From Sialis fuliginosa (taxonomy: Eukaryota; Arthropoda; Insecta; Megaloptera; Sialidae), in assembly GCA_961205875.1 (NCBI GenBank), contig OY540813.1, positions 4,311,001 to 4,375,000 on the forward strand: a DNA stretch of 64,000 nucleotides. The letters run 5' to 3'. The position numbers and the translations under genes were made by a program. Shown here in pieces: positions 22,961-34,002 of the stretch (position 1 is its first letter; each line of letters begins with the position of its first letter). The notes beneath the pieces were generated by a model, which had not been told where the DNA came from, did no database searches, and worked only from the letters and a program-made list of their open reading frames with translations.

Positions 22961-23440
22961 TTTTTAATTAATTTATAGTTTGAATTATATTAATTTACAA
23001 TTCGGAATAATAAGTGAAAATTAAACGAATATGACTCATATGTTGACCTTTTAACATTAAACTGACTTACAATTTCCTTAATGTTTTTATCCATAAAACG
23101 TTCCAAGAGAAAGAAAGGAAAATTTAAATAACAAAATGCACATATTTATACTCCCGGGCGGCAACTGTTACGGTCGTAAAATAAAATTTGCAATAATTTT
23201 ATTTTTAGATGAAAGTGAGTTTGAATATTTGACGTGTCATCTTTTTAACGGATGAAAGAAAAATAAATAAAAATGAAACGAGGAAGATATTTTATAAATT
23301 AATTGAATTAGGAAGTTATTTTTCTTTCGGCGGAATATTTTTTCGTTGGAGCCCTCTAATTTTGCATGAATTTTAATAATTTTTTAAGTTTTTTTAAATG
23401 TTGAATCGTAAAATATTATAATATATAGTATGTATATTAC

Positions 23441-24150
23441 TTAAGCCTAGTTGAGACTAGGCTAGTATTTTATTCGAGTGGCGAAAATGTTTTAGTAACT
23501 AAAAAGTGTCCGGACTACAGCGTAACAAAGTCAAAATAAATAAATGTATTTATTTGTAATAGCTATATTAGAAGAAGTAGAAGAAGAAATTAATTCTTCT
23601 CAAGGAATACGAATTATTTGACGGATAGTTGTTTGAATTTTTGTAACAAAAACTTAACTTCAGATTTGTCTAGTAGCTTATTTAGTATTTAGTGAGGGGT
23701 GGTGAGGGTCTCTACTCGACCAAAAAAAATAGAACAAAATGGATCGACTTATAAAGAATTTACTTTAGTGCAAAAACAAATTAGCTTCCAGCTAACGCTA
23801 TCTACTAGGCACTGAATATAAATGACAACACATTATCGTACATATGATAACCTTGACGCAAGTACGATAAGTACAATCAGCTACTTAAAATAAGTGCTCC
23901 CAAGTGTATCTCATAAAATGCATAGTATTTAAATTATTATACATTTATTACCACTACTTTAAAATATCAAGCAATTTCATAACAATATGGCACCTAGTAG
24001 ATAGCGTTAGCTGGATGCTAATTTGCTTTTGCACTCAAGCAAATTCTTTATCATACCGGGCATAAATGATTTTACTAAATTTTTCTGTTCGTAGTTACTA
24101 AATTACTTGCCACTTGACTAAAATATTAACCTATTCTGAACTAGGCTTAA
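23441..24150. mobile_element. TTAA-flanked DNA element with GCCTAGTT termini, copy 1
   Basis: Left: TTAAGCCTAGTTGAGACTAG, then GCTAGTATTTTATTCGAGTG. Right: mirrored CACTTGACTAAAATATTAAC and GAACTAGGCTTAA. TTAA on both sides is the hallmark target of piggyBac-type transposition. A family C element (about 23745-24066) occupies the centre. No transposase frame. Confidence 0.7.
23745..24066. mobile_element. Family C element (CCCGGTATTATAA termini), nested
   Basis: The left side has TATAAAGAATTTACTTTAGT and CCAGCTAACGCTATCTACTA; the right side is the mirrored TAGTAGATAGCGTTAGCTGG, AAGCAAATTCTTTATCATAC and CGGGC. A second near-complete copy is at 48072-48380. Confidence 0.6.
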
Positions 24151-24231
24151 AAGTCACGTGAATTTGTCAATCCTCATCACAGCTTTCTATTCTTTCATAT
24201 TCAAATAGAATATAGGTATCAAATACAAATC

Positions 24232-24370
24232 CCCTAACCATAAAAATTGTAAGAGTTTAGACTTACACGTGTTTCAATAGCAATGCTATCATCATCAGAG
24301 TCTTAAAGACACTGTGTCTATTGAAACACGTGTAAGTCTAAACTCTTACAATTTTTATGGCTAGGGGATT
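24232..24370. repeat. Long inverted repeat with a hammerhead-type core
   Basis: Arms of about 50 bases: CCCCTAACCATAAAAATTGT, AAGAGTTTAGACTTACACGT on the left, mirrored by AAACACGTGTAAGTCTAAAC and ATTTTTATGGCTAGGGG on the right. The left arm, read on the minus strand, contains the full hammerhead-like sequence described next; the right arm has lost the CTGATGA part. Terminal repeats with hammerhead ribozymes are known from Penelope-like retroelements, to which this is a plausible relic. Confidence 0.75.
24259..24303 (-). ncRNA. Candidate type I hammerhead ribozyme, minimal stem III
   Basis: Read 5' to 3' on the minus strand: AGACT (stem I), CTGATGA (core box 1), one extra T, a stem II hairpin of GATAGC and GCTATT closed by an ATT loop (six pairs including one G-U), GAAA (core box 2), the self-complementary stem III ACACGTGT, cleavage triplet GTA, then AGTCT pairing perfectly with the first AGACT. 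Stem I continues outward with an A-A mismatch and three more pairs. Only the extra T before stem II departs from the consensus. A stem III without a true loop suggests that cleavage would need a dimer, as reported for hammerheads in Penelope-like elements and retrozymes. Activity is not shown by sequence. Confidence 0.6.
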
Positions 24371-25911
24371 TTTATTTGATAAGTCATAACCATAGTTTTT
24401 GTCTGTTGTTTGTTATTAGAATATAGGTATCCAAGTCATACAACGAATTTTGATACATAGATCATTTTCAAGTAGCGATTTCTGTTATCATAATCTAATC
24501 TTTAATGAAATATAATAATATATAATAGATCATTTTTACGCATTTACACAAAATTATAACGAAAAACTGAGGTACCTAAATCAAATTATTTTATCAAAAA
24601 CAAACAATTGCTTTTCATTATTATACGTTGATAAAATATATGCGTGGCATAAAAATTATTGGATTTGTAATACATAAAAGATACCTTTTCTGTAACAATT
24701 AAGCTTCATTTCACACTGTGCTTTTTGTAAACGTAGATTTTAATAACGTTTTTGTCGATTCAAAGAATATTCAACATGAACTTCTTTAATTAATTCAGTA
24801 TTTTTTTATGATTGCAAACGATTCTTTTTGCTGTTAGATTTGGCTTTCAATGGGGGTAATTAACATGATGAAAATGTATAAGAGAAATATATGTTTTTTG
24901 TTTTGCTTTTGTTCTTACGTTTCCTTAAACGTTTCGCTGTAATTATAAGTTTTAATGATGAAAATAATTGGTATTTTTAATATACAAAAAATTTTATAGT
25001 TAACAAATTTTACTCAAGCAATATTGATATCTATATAGCTATATATATTCGATTTGGCAATGTTACTAAAACTGTAAGTATATAAGTAAATTATGATGTT
25101 CCTTCTAATTTTCTTACCTTTAAATTGAGTATTGTATGGAATTGTATTTGAAGCATGAAATATAACTCAAAAATATTGAATTTTAGATTTCGTTAAGTGT
25201 ACGTTTTGAAATGAGCTGAAAAGTTGAAATCTTCAAATCGCAAGTCTGTATCTCAAACCGTTTTCGAGATATGGCCTCTCAAAATTTCAGTTTTTCAAAA
25301 TTTTTGAGAAAAATAGCCATAACTTTTGAACGCGTGGTTGAAATTGATTTTAGTTGACGAGTTTGAAATCAGAGTCTCAAAATCTATATAATGAGATGTA
25401 TAACACTTCAATTGAAAATTTACACTAGCGTGCAAACTGATTTCTGCGTGTTACAGTTTCTGAAATGCCCACCCAGTATTTAGCGTAAATGTTATTCACG
25501 TCAGAAGTAACAATCGATAATAAAATTGGTTATAAATACAGCAATAAATTATCATACCATATTTCGGACGAGGCATATAATATTCAGGATAATGTTTCAA
25601 TTAATGACCTCATCTACTTGTCTAATTACACTAGCACAGCTTATAATTATAGGGGTTCAAAGTTTACCACGTCTACGCATAAACCTCAAGTGACCGCTAG
25701 GTGACCATCGTCATATCGCTTTATAATAAATAGGATACCACGTACTTCATCTGTGCAGTGGTGTACTGGAAACACTATTAATGTATTGCTTGTATTAGGT
25801 ATTAGGGAATTTCCATAAATCACTTAGGGAGGGGGGTTACAGCTATATTGTCTACATGGCGTTACATAAAATCGAATAAAAGACAAAACATTAATGGACG
25901 ATTAAAGCCTA
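24371..25911. other. Unassigned DNA with repeat G copy 2
   Basis: About 25189-25400 repeats the block of 10461-10760 (AATCGCAAGTCTGTATCTCA, CGTTTTCGAGATATGGCCTC). The remaining sequence is AT-rich; a 71-codon frame at 25489 has no recognisable features. Confidence 0.45.
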
Positions 25912-26344
25912 ATTCAGACTAGGCTAGTATTTTAGTCGAGTGGCGAGTAATTTAGTAAATAAACAAGCAGTGTGTTAAAGTCATTATAGGTATGTTTGAT
26001 TTCATTGGCTACATTTGTGAGTGGTTGTCATTTATATGTAATACCCAGCAGATAGCGTTATCTGGGAGGTAATTTGAATTTACACTCAAGCAAATTCTTT
26101 ATAATACCGGGTATTAATGTTACAAAGTATTCTTTGGGATCTTCTAATTCTAATTCCTTGAGAACGACATTTCAGCTTTCTTTTCTCTCGTTAATTTCTT
26201 CCTTTACTTCTTCGTATATAGTCATTGCAAATACTATTCATTTGGACGCACACCATTTACTAATGTTACTAAAACATTTAGTGATAAGTAAGTAAATCAC
26301 TCGCCACTTAACTAAATTACTAGCCTAGTCTGAATTAGGCTTAA
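25912..26344. mobile_element. TTAA-flanked DNA element with GCCTAATT termini, copy 2
   Basis: Left: TTAAAGCCTAATTCAGACTA, GGCTAGTATTTTAGTCGAGT, GGCGAGTAATTTAGTAAA. Right: the mirror CACTCGCCACTTAACTAAAT, TACTAGCCTAGTCTGAATTA, GGCTTAA. Same family as 23441-24150 but with cleaner termini. The centre again holds family C sequence (about 26030-26115: CAGATAGCGTTATCTGG to ATACCGGGT). Confidence 0.75.
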
Positions 26345-26431
26345 CCATCGTGTTTAGACCAACGATCCAAAATAGCAACATAGAGTTTTTTTGACAAAAT
26401 TTCAAGTGTTTATCATAATATATATGATAAT

Positions 26432-26599
26432 GGATCTTGGCTTCTGTCGATTTGGTTGTGTTATCGGACAACGTTTCGTCACACATTGCAGTGGACATCT
26501 TCAGGGCTCTTTTCTTTTCAGAAGAACCCTGAATAACACGACCAAATCGACGCGGCTTACGCCCAGAAGCCAATATCCATATCAAGATCACCACGGAAG
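26432..26599. repeat. Hairpin repeat family A, tandem copy 1
   Basis: ATGGATCTTGGCTTCTGTCG start, loop near 26510-26525 (GGCTCTTTTCTTTTCAGAAG), mirrored right arm and CACCACGGAAG tail. Confidence 0.75.
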
Positions 26600-26609
26600 T
26601 CTATGATAA

Positions 26610-26796
26610 TGGATCTTGGCTTCTGGGTGTAAGCCGGGTCGATTTGGTCGTGTTATCGGTCAACGTTTCGTCACACATTGCAGTGGACATCTTCAGGGCT
26701 CTTCTCTTCTTAGAAGAGCCCTGAATAACACGACCAAATCGACGCGGCTTACACCCAGAAGCCAACATCCATATCAAGATCACCGCGGAAGCCTCA
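26610..26796. repeat. Hairpin repeat family A, tandem copy 2
   Basis: Directly follows copy 1 with only about 10 bases between. The minus strand reads AGCC, CTGAAGA, T, GTCCAC-loop-GTG-T-GAC, GAAACGTT: box 1 fits CUGANGA and stem II has six pairs with one bulge, but a matching stem I is not present. Reading frames of 60-90 codons through both copies on either strand arise from the hairpin and are not genes. Confidence 0.75.
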
Positions 26797-26899
26797 TGAT
26801 ACTGCGTTACGTAACATTAAGCGGGGTGAGGGGAGGGGTAGAGGTGAATTAGCTCGTGTTTTAATTAATTTTATTCACTTGTATTAATTAATGAAATAA

Positions 26900-27075
26900 A
26901 ATAAAACAGTCCGAAGATCGTGTTGTGTTCTTCAGACGCCCCTGACGGTTCGTCGCGACGGCGGTTTGCTTTCATCGGCGTCATCTAAACATCTTCGACG
27001 CCACCGCCGCATGGTGGTTCACGAGACGACCGCACGGGCAGCGGGCGGCGCTGCTGTCGGTCACTCTTCACTATA
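26900..27075 (+). promoter_or_regulatory. GC-rich island of unknown role
   Basis: About 175 bases of strikingly GC-rich, CpG-rich sequence (for example GTTCGTCGCGACGGCGGTTT and GCAGCGGGCGGCGCTGCTGT) in otherwise about 70 percent AT DNA. One plus-strand frame stays open through the island, and an ATG at 27011 begins MVVHETTARAAGGAAVG before a stop near 27075. No clear donor closes it. Such islands in insect genomes often mark promoters and 5' exons; an alternative trc promoter, an unrelated short transcript, or foreign or transposon DNA are all possible. Confidence 0.4.
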
Positions 27076-29650
27076 ATGTACATTTATGAGTATATGTAGT
27101 GCGTAAATCGATATTTACTATTCCGTGACATATTGTTATTCAATGTTCACACAAACTAGATCTAGGGATTAACTTTTGTATACATGTTTTGGTACTGTGT
27201 ATTGGAATATATGTGTAAAGAAAATAGCGCCCAAACTTGTACATTGATATTGATTCTATGAATACTGTTAGTCCCCTTTATCTGTTAAGTAGTACTTTTC
27301 AGAATATATAACAATTGTATTGTTTTAAAAGTAGATTTTTATATATAGGTATCATACAGTAATATCAATTTTCTTATTTTTTTATATATGCTTAACATTT
27401 ACATTATACATTGATTACCATTGCTCTAAAATCTCAAGAAAATAAATGTTGAATTAACATCTCGCAGATAGCGTTAACTTAGCTTTTGTTAGTATTAAAA
27501 TCTTTCGTAAAAAAATTCTCTACGAAAATTATAAGTTAAAAATATTTTTTTCTGCCATTTCGATACTTTTAAGCATATCTGAATTGGTTTAAAACTTCGC
27601 TAAAGGTTTTTATCTATGATACGGAGGCTCTACTCGCACTGAATAATAAATAATAATATAATTTGATTTATAATTTAATAGATATACTAAAATACATATC
27701 TGTATATTATTTATGTTGTTTTTAGAACGGTAATATGTGATTTACTTACTTATTGCGATAGTAAAATGCGTTGTATATATAAATAAGTTATTACAATAGG
27801 CCATTGTCGGAATATTTATGAAACCATTGTACTTTTTCTCTATGTATCTCATATGCTATTGCATTTACTCGTGTCACATTTGTGAAGAGAAAATGGCCGT
27901 TAGTTATGTGGTACTTGGAATTTTCTTCTCCCATCTTGGAGAGATCAAATGTTCTAGATTGTTCTTTCTATTGTTTTATCTGATTGTATAAAATATTTAA
28001 GAATCAACGCTGAAATTATATTATAAAAATGTAAAATAATATTATTTTAATAGTCAACATAATTATATAAACTAAATGGTTTTGATTAAACAAAAGTAAT
28101 TACTATTATTTTTAAATACCAAATGTTTTAAAGTGAATTTTCCTGAAAGTTGATATTTAATGTTTGAAATAATTTCTATTTAGCTCCAGGGTTAGTAAAA
28201 TTAACAACTGTAATAATTACACTCACACTGGATTTGTATACATCAAAGCTATTAATTTCATTAGTAATCAAAAGTCAAAAACATTACCTGAAAATGTTAC
28301 ATTTAAAAATATCAAATTGGTACATAATAAATACGGAAATATAATTTAGAAATCAATTAGTACACAAGAATTACTAAAGCCTAATTTTTTTTTTGCAAAT
28401 TGCAAACAAAAATAAATTGCCCTGGTCGACACAAGACTTTTTTATTTTTATCGTGATACAGAAGAAATTACACTTTCTGCTAAGAAATTGAATATAAACT
28501 ACATTACATTAATTGTTGTTTTTGTTAATGTTTGAGATATATTTTAATTCTATTCTGTGATTTTATTTCAAACGTTTTTATTATAAATCGGTATAAAAAA
28601 ATGTTGTTTTGTCAGTGGCTTCTTATTTATTTGATATTTCAACAGTTTTACATGTTTTAGATATTGTTGTTTCTGTGCATTAATTTAATTGACAGTTGTA
28701 ATAATAAATGCTTTTATTTTCATAGATATCTAGATTGTTCATATTACTAAAATTATTTTTAAATAAAAACTAACATTATTATTTTTTGGTCAATTCATAA
28801 AAGATACAAAAAAAATAATAGGACATAAATTATAGAAAATAACATTCTCTACTACTTCTATTATAAACATTTTTCTATTATGAACCATTTGAAATAAAAT
28901 TACAACAAAATCTTTAGATATTAATATTCTCTATAACTTGTATCTAAAACATTTCGTTCTAATACGTACCGTTTAAAAAATAATTCGAAAAATTCAAAAA
29001 TTAAAGAAAATTGATTATTTCTTAAAAAAAATGGAGGGGGGAATGAACAGAACATAAATTATAGATAAGAGCATTTTCTATAACTTCAATTCAAAACATT
29101 TTTTTTCTACTACACACCGTTCCAAAAATAATTCGAAAAATTCAAAAATTGTAAACATCCGTTTTCAAAAAACGTTAAAAAATACAAGACCTTATTGTGG
29201 GGTTGTGTAATTAACTAATCGCTTAATGTGCAAATCAATTACGACACAAATAATCAGAAATTATTAATAAACGCTGGTACGTAACCCACAAGAGCGTGTC
29301 ATTTCTTTCGCTAATCGCTACAATTGTTTTCCTAGGTTCTCGTCACACCCAGTGAGCGTGAATTTTCCGCAAGTTGTGAATGATTTAAACACTCCAGGTT
29401 ATTCACTTGTTATTGAAATCGCGTTGATTTTACACGCATTTGAATACGAACCCGACCGACTGCATCATTATTCTACCGTTTTTTTAATCGTAATTAAGGA
29501 GTCGTGGAAATGTTGTTTTTTCGCTGTAACTATCTGAAAATTGTTAATTGTTGAGTTCCGTATGTCATTTTAAATGTTTTACAATTATCCGATTTGATGG
29601 GCGTAAGAATTTATGTAGTTAAGTGTGTGTAATTTAATGTGTTCATGAGA
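27076..29650. other. Long unassigned AT-rich stretch
   Basis: 27455-27500 is a fragment of family C (CTCGCAGATAGCGTTAACTT). Between 28790 and 29160 the phrase GACATAAATTATAGA or GAACATAAATTATAGATAA with TCTATAACTT recurs two or three times, an old degenerate tandem repeat. Nothing else assignable. Confidence 0.45.
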
Positions 29651-29658
29651 TATTTAAC

Positions 29659-29801
29659 CAGTGGCGTAGTAAAAAAACTTTTCGGGGGGGATAAATACAT
29701 ATGAGTACTGATGTTTTCTCAAAACATACGTTTTTTAAGAACACTGAATATTTTGGGGGGCGGGGGGTCGTTCCTACCCCCCCCCCCTTACTACGCCACT
29801 G
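29659..29801. mobile_element. hAT-type MITE with perfect 8-bp target duplication
   Basis: Termini CAGTGGCGTAGTAA and TTACTACGCCACTG are perfect inverted repeats, flanked on both sides by TATTTAAC (29651-29658 and 29802-29809). An 8-bp duplication and CAGTGG ends define the hAT superfamily. The interior has long G and C runs. The intact duplication suggests a fairly recent insertion. Confidence 0.9.
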
Positions 29802-29809
29802 TATTTAAC

Positions 29810-31254
29810 CCATTAACGTCCGCCGTACACACTTGTGTACACCTCATTTTATAATTCGTGTTACTTTCTATGGATATTAATTCACAATATTTCCTTAAAA
29901 ATCAGATGTTAGTAGTGCAACAAATAAAATCTGTTACCGTTATTAGTTTCATGAGTATTTAAACGTGTTTTAATTGCTGCGAATTATTTTAATATGACCT
30001 TGAAAATGTGTCCTTAATTAATTTGAAATAGTATCGAATTCGATCTCGAGATAAATTTTTGATTTTGATAAATTGTTTTCTTCAATATTATTAATAAAAT
30101 AAACTGCTTTTGCCAGCCCAAGACTTTTTTTGTTATACAGAAGAAATTACTTAATATTTTCTGTTAAAAAATATTTTTTATATCACAAAAGAGTAAATAT
30201 CCGTTTCCGTTTGGGTAGTGCTCTTAAAAAATTGTGCAAATCTACAGTATCTATACAAGAACCTTAAGTTTAAAATGTCATTTTGTAAGTCTCACCATTT
30301 TGGCTGTAGAACGTTCACAGACACACAGACGTCATTGAGATAATGGTTGTACGTGATTCTTACGAATTTTTTCATGATTATTATACTTTATTACCTATAC
30401 AATAAATTTCATGTTTGTATAAAAAAGTTAAAATTATTGGTAGGAAAAATGTATCAAGGTTTCTAAATTATTATATCCTATTAAATATTTAACTCACTAC
30501 CACAACTTCCTGGAACATTTTCACCGGTGAAAATAATACTGTCCAGTGTCCACATAAAAAATAAACTAACATTATGTTAAGACCGCTATGTATATAATAA
30601 AATTTAATATTTTTATAACAATTAAGCAAAGTGACTATAACCACCGCAAGCGAGTGTGTGTTGTGGTGGAGGTGGAGGCGGGGGTGTTACAGTGCTGTCG
30701 TTCTGGTTTTGGCACCAAACACTGCCACCACGGCTTTGTCATCGCCATGGTACCGCAGGTTTCAGTGTAATTTCATAGTCTCGACGTCAGTAATATTCTC
30801 TTCCTTTTGTAATGTCTGTCTCTATGATTCCGTTACCTTGTGTGTATCTAAATAGTACAACTACACTCAAAAAAAAGTCTGTGATACCAAAAAAGCAACC
30901 TATATAGCATTTTAGTATTGGTCAAACATAGTCGAAATCCAATCCATTTTGTATTTGTATTAAAAATATTGTTAATAATATGTAATTTGAATAGACCAAA
31001 ATAATGTCCAGTGTTATTATTTATAAATAACTAAAAGTTAGTTAACAAGAACTTTGACACGTGACAGTTCCATGACATTTATTGACAGTTTAACTTGAGT
31101 TAAAAACAACGATATAAAAATAACTTGTACGATCAAATTTACCAATTTAGTAAATTGAAGTGCCAACCTAGTAGAAGAAAAGGAAAACACGAAATAGAAA
31201 CTGAAATCAAATCAACTGTTTTTTTGCATAGTGATTTCTTGGCACTGAAAGTGT
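29810..31254. other. Unassigned DNA with a GC-richer patch
   Basis: About 30640-30770 is a GC-richer, GT/GG-rich patch containing a short minus-strand open frame beginning MAMTKPWWQCLVPKPE. It has no recognised domain. The rest is AT-rich. Confidence 0.35.
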
Positions 31255-31580
31255 TAAGAAGTTTAGATATAGTGTGTTTGTTTCTCTGTTTATTACCTTT
31301 TCTCTGCTAAATCACTGAACCGATCTCGATAAAATTTGGCAAGGAAATAGCTTACATCCTGAGGAAGGACATAGGCAACTTTTTATCCCGGATTTATTGG
31401 GTAAAAAAATGGATGTGTGACATTTGTACGCACGACCTGTTTTATCGACTCATATCATAACAGAAATCTGTATTACCTAACCTTTTTTTTTTCTTCGTGG
31501 GTTTTATGTCAAATAGATTTTCTCCTTTTCTGACAGCTCTTAACTAACCTAAATTCCACGCAAACGAAGTCACGGGTAAA
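31255..31580 (+). mobile_element. Helitron-like element (Lep1-type) with internal insert
   Basis: TTTATTACCTTTTCTCTGCT, AAATCACTGAACCGATCTCG, GGAAGGACATAGGCAACTTT in order, then the GACCTGTTTTATCGACTC/CATAACAGAAATCTGTATT insert, ending ACGCAAACGAAGTCACGGGT. Confidence 0.7.
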
Positions 31581-32069
31581 AGTATATTAATGAATTAAGT
31601 ACAAATAAAAATACGGCGTAATTCTGAAAATCATTAATCAATTAGTGAAACTAATATAACTTGAAACATTTTAATATCTATAACATTATAGATAAACTGT
31701 TATTTTATATTTTACAAGGAGCTTATTTTCTCCTACTAAAATATTAATGTTTTCATTTAAAATAATTGAAAACAGAATTGTAAATAATATAATAATCTGT
31801 AGGTATGTTATTTCTGTTATTGTTATTATGAAAAAGCTTTCTATTATAATGAATATATTTATTTGACATAAATTAATACAGTTAATGGTCTTCGGTTATT
31901 TTTATTTGAAGATACCAACTGCAACATGAAATCAATTTTGATTTAAAAATACATATGTTACTTCCGTTCAGATAATTTTATCTAAAAATCACATATGTTA
32001 GTCATTTTTCTTGTCTTTCAAAGAATATTAGATCGGAATAATCTTTTAAAATAGTAACAATAAAATTCT
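31581..32069. other. Unassigned AT-rich DNA
   Basis: No feature recognised. Confidence 0.5.
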
Positions 32070-32638
32070 AATCAGTCTTGACAAGGACCCCAGTAATGGA
32101 AATTTTTAATTAAATGTAGTGATTTAGAAATATGTGTTGATATTTGATTACTACCATTTCTGAATATTAATCTATATACATTTAGCTGCCTTACAGCGTG
32201 ATTTGATGACAAACGGCCAATAGGTGTCAAAATGGTGGACATTTAAACTAATTTTTAGTATAATTTATTTATTAATGATTATATTATCATAGAAACTGTT
32301 TTACATTGTTTCAAATTTCCCGATTCTTTCTTTTATATCTTTTGTGTCGTAGTACTTATCATTTTGGAATCATTAGAAAGTGTCCATCACTAGTACTCAA
32401 CGTACTCATTACTGGATTTACCTTTGCCATTATTGGAGAAGAAACATGAACAAAATAAAAGGCTATAATTTAAAAAACAAACTATATTTGCGGACTTTGG
32501 TAATTAAATTGATTAAATAAAGAGTTAATTGTTTTATTAGTAACATGAGTTCATGAGAATTACAAAAACGAAGCCCGTAAATCACAAAAACAGTAAACCT
32601 TGCTCTTATAGCGGCCATAACTGGTGCCTTTACCTTAT
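32070..32638 (+). mobile_element. MITE family H, copy 3
   Basis: Termini slightly decayed (AGTCTTGACAAGGACCCCAG left, CATAACTGGTGCCTTTACCT right). It retains the 60-base internal segment (GGTAATTAAATTGATTAAAT, AGTAACATGAGTTCATGAGA) that copy 4 has lost. Confidence 0.75.
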
Positions 32639-33135
32639 TTGTATAAGGAGTATGTAATTTTCTCAGTTCTGTAGTTGTAACTTGTATTTGCATTATTATT
32701 TTAACTCTATCTTTATAAATCTGACTTTGTAAGCTTAAGTACAGTTTGAACAACGTAATTTATTCAAATTTGTTCTCTGACGTTCGAGTAATCCTTTATA
32801 TTCTTATTGCATTATCTGGGATTGGAGCAAGTTTTGTAGAGTTACAATGGATATAATAAATGTTCCTTGTCTTTTGGTTCTGTAACAAATCAACTTTATA
32901 GGATTTTAAATTAACACATTGAGCCCCGCACTGTAAAATCGTATGTAAAGATTTTATGTTGCTATTTTCAAAAATCGTTTTAAAATTTTATTTTTTTAAT
33001 AATAACACTAAATTCACTAATAATTTTTCGTTTAAAAATAACAAATGTTAAAAAAAACGGACAATATTCAAAATGCGGAACAAATTGGTCAAACCTATTT
33101 TGTTGATACAGATTTCAATATTAATAAAGGGCAGT
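32639..33135. other. Unassigned AT-rich DNA
   Basis: Between two same-orientation family H copies. No feature recognised. Confidence 0.5.
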
Positions 33136-33594
33136 AGGTACTGGTACCAGTCTTGGATACGACCCCAGTAATGGCTATTTTTTAATTAAATGTACTGATT
33201 TAGAAATATTTGTTAATATTTGATTACTACCATTTCTTAATATTAATCTATATACATTTAACTATCTTACAGCGTGATTTGATGACAATCGGCCAATAGG
33301 TGTCAAAATGGTGGATATTTAAACTAATTATTAGTATAATTTATTTATTAATTACATTGTTTCAAATTTGACGATTATTTCTTTTATATCTTTTGTGTCG
33401 TAGTACTTATCATTTTGTAATCATTAGCATGTGTCCATCACTGCATACTCATTACTGGTTTTACTTTATCTATTACTGGAGAAAAAACATAAACAAAATA
33501 AAAGGCTATAATTTAAAAAACAAACTATATTTGCGGACTTTCACAAAAACAGTAAACTTTGCTCTTATAGCGGCCATAACTGGTGCCAGTACCT
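33136..33594 (+). mobile_element. MITE family H, copy 4 (complete, best preserved)
   Basis: AGGTACTGGTACCAGTCTTG at the left and AACTGGTGCCAGTACCT at the right: a 16-bp TIR with one mismatch. Length 459 bp. An internal deletion relative to copy 3 joins TTTGCGGACTT directly to TCACAAAAACAGTAAAC. Confidence 0.85.
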
Positions 33595-34002
33595 TATGTG
33601 ACTTTTAATATTTAATAGTAACAGTTTCCTACACAAATTATTTATTAATAATGTCTTCGCAAATTATAAATGTATAAATTACAAAAACAATTAAATAATT
33701 TAATCACCGAATATCTTCTTTGTGCTAAAACAAGTAAATATTTAATTATTGAGAAAAGCTTTTCAAAGTTTCAATAATTCATTATAGCTGCACACATTTT
33801 ATCGAGCCTAATTTAATCGGAATGTTAAGAATATATTTGTAAAGGAGTACACAATATAATGAAACTATTTCCAAAGTCACGGTTCGTTGAAAGTTCATTG
33901 CCTATGGCACACACACAGACGTACAGGTATACGACAGTGCTTGCAAAAATGTTCTATCAAATATACCTAATTGAAACTGAAAGTCTTATTAAAAACTGTG
34001 AA

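Noticed and set aside
26432-26796. Regular repeats considered as a CRISPR-like array
   Set aside because: Only two tandem units, each an inverted repeat, no spacers, and a eukaryotic setting.
26325-26852. Several 60-90 codon frames on both strands with similar products (for example SGCKPRRFGRVI)
   Set aside because: They are translations of the arms of hairpin repeat family A, present in tandem and in opposite orientation.
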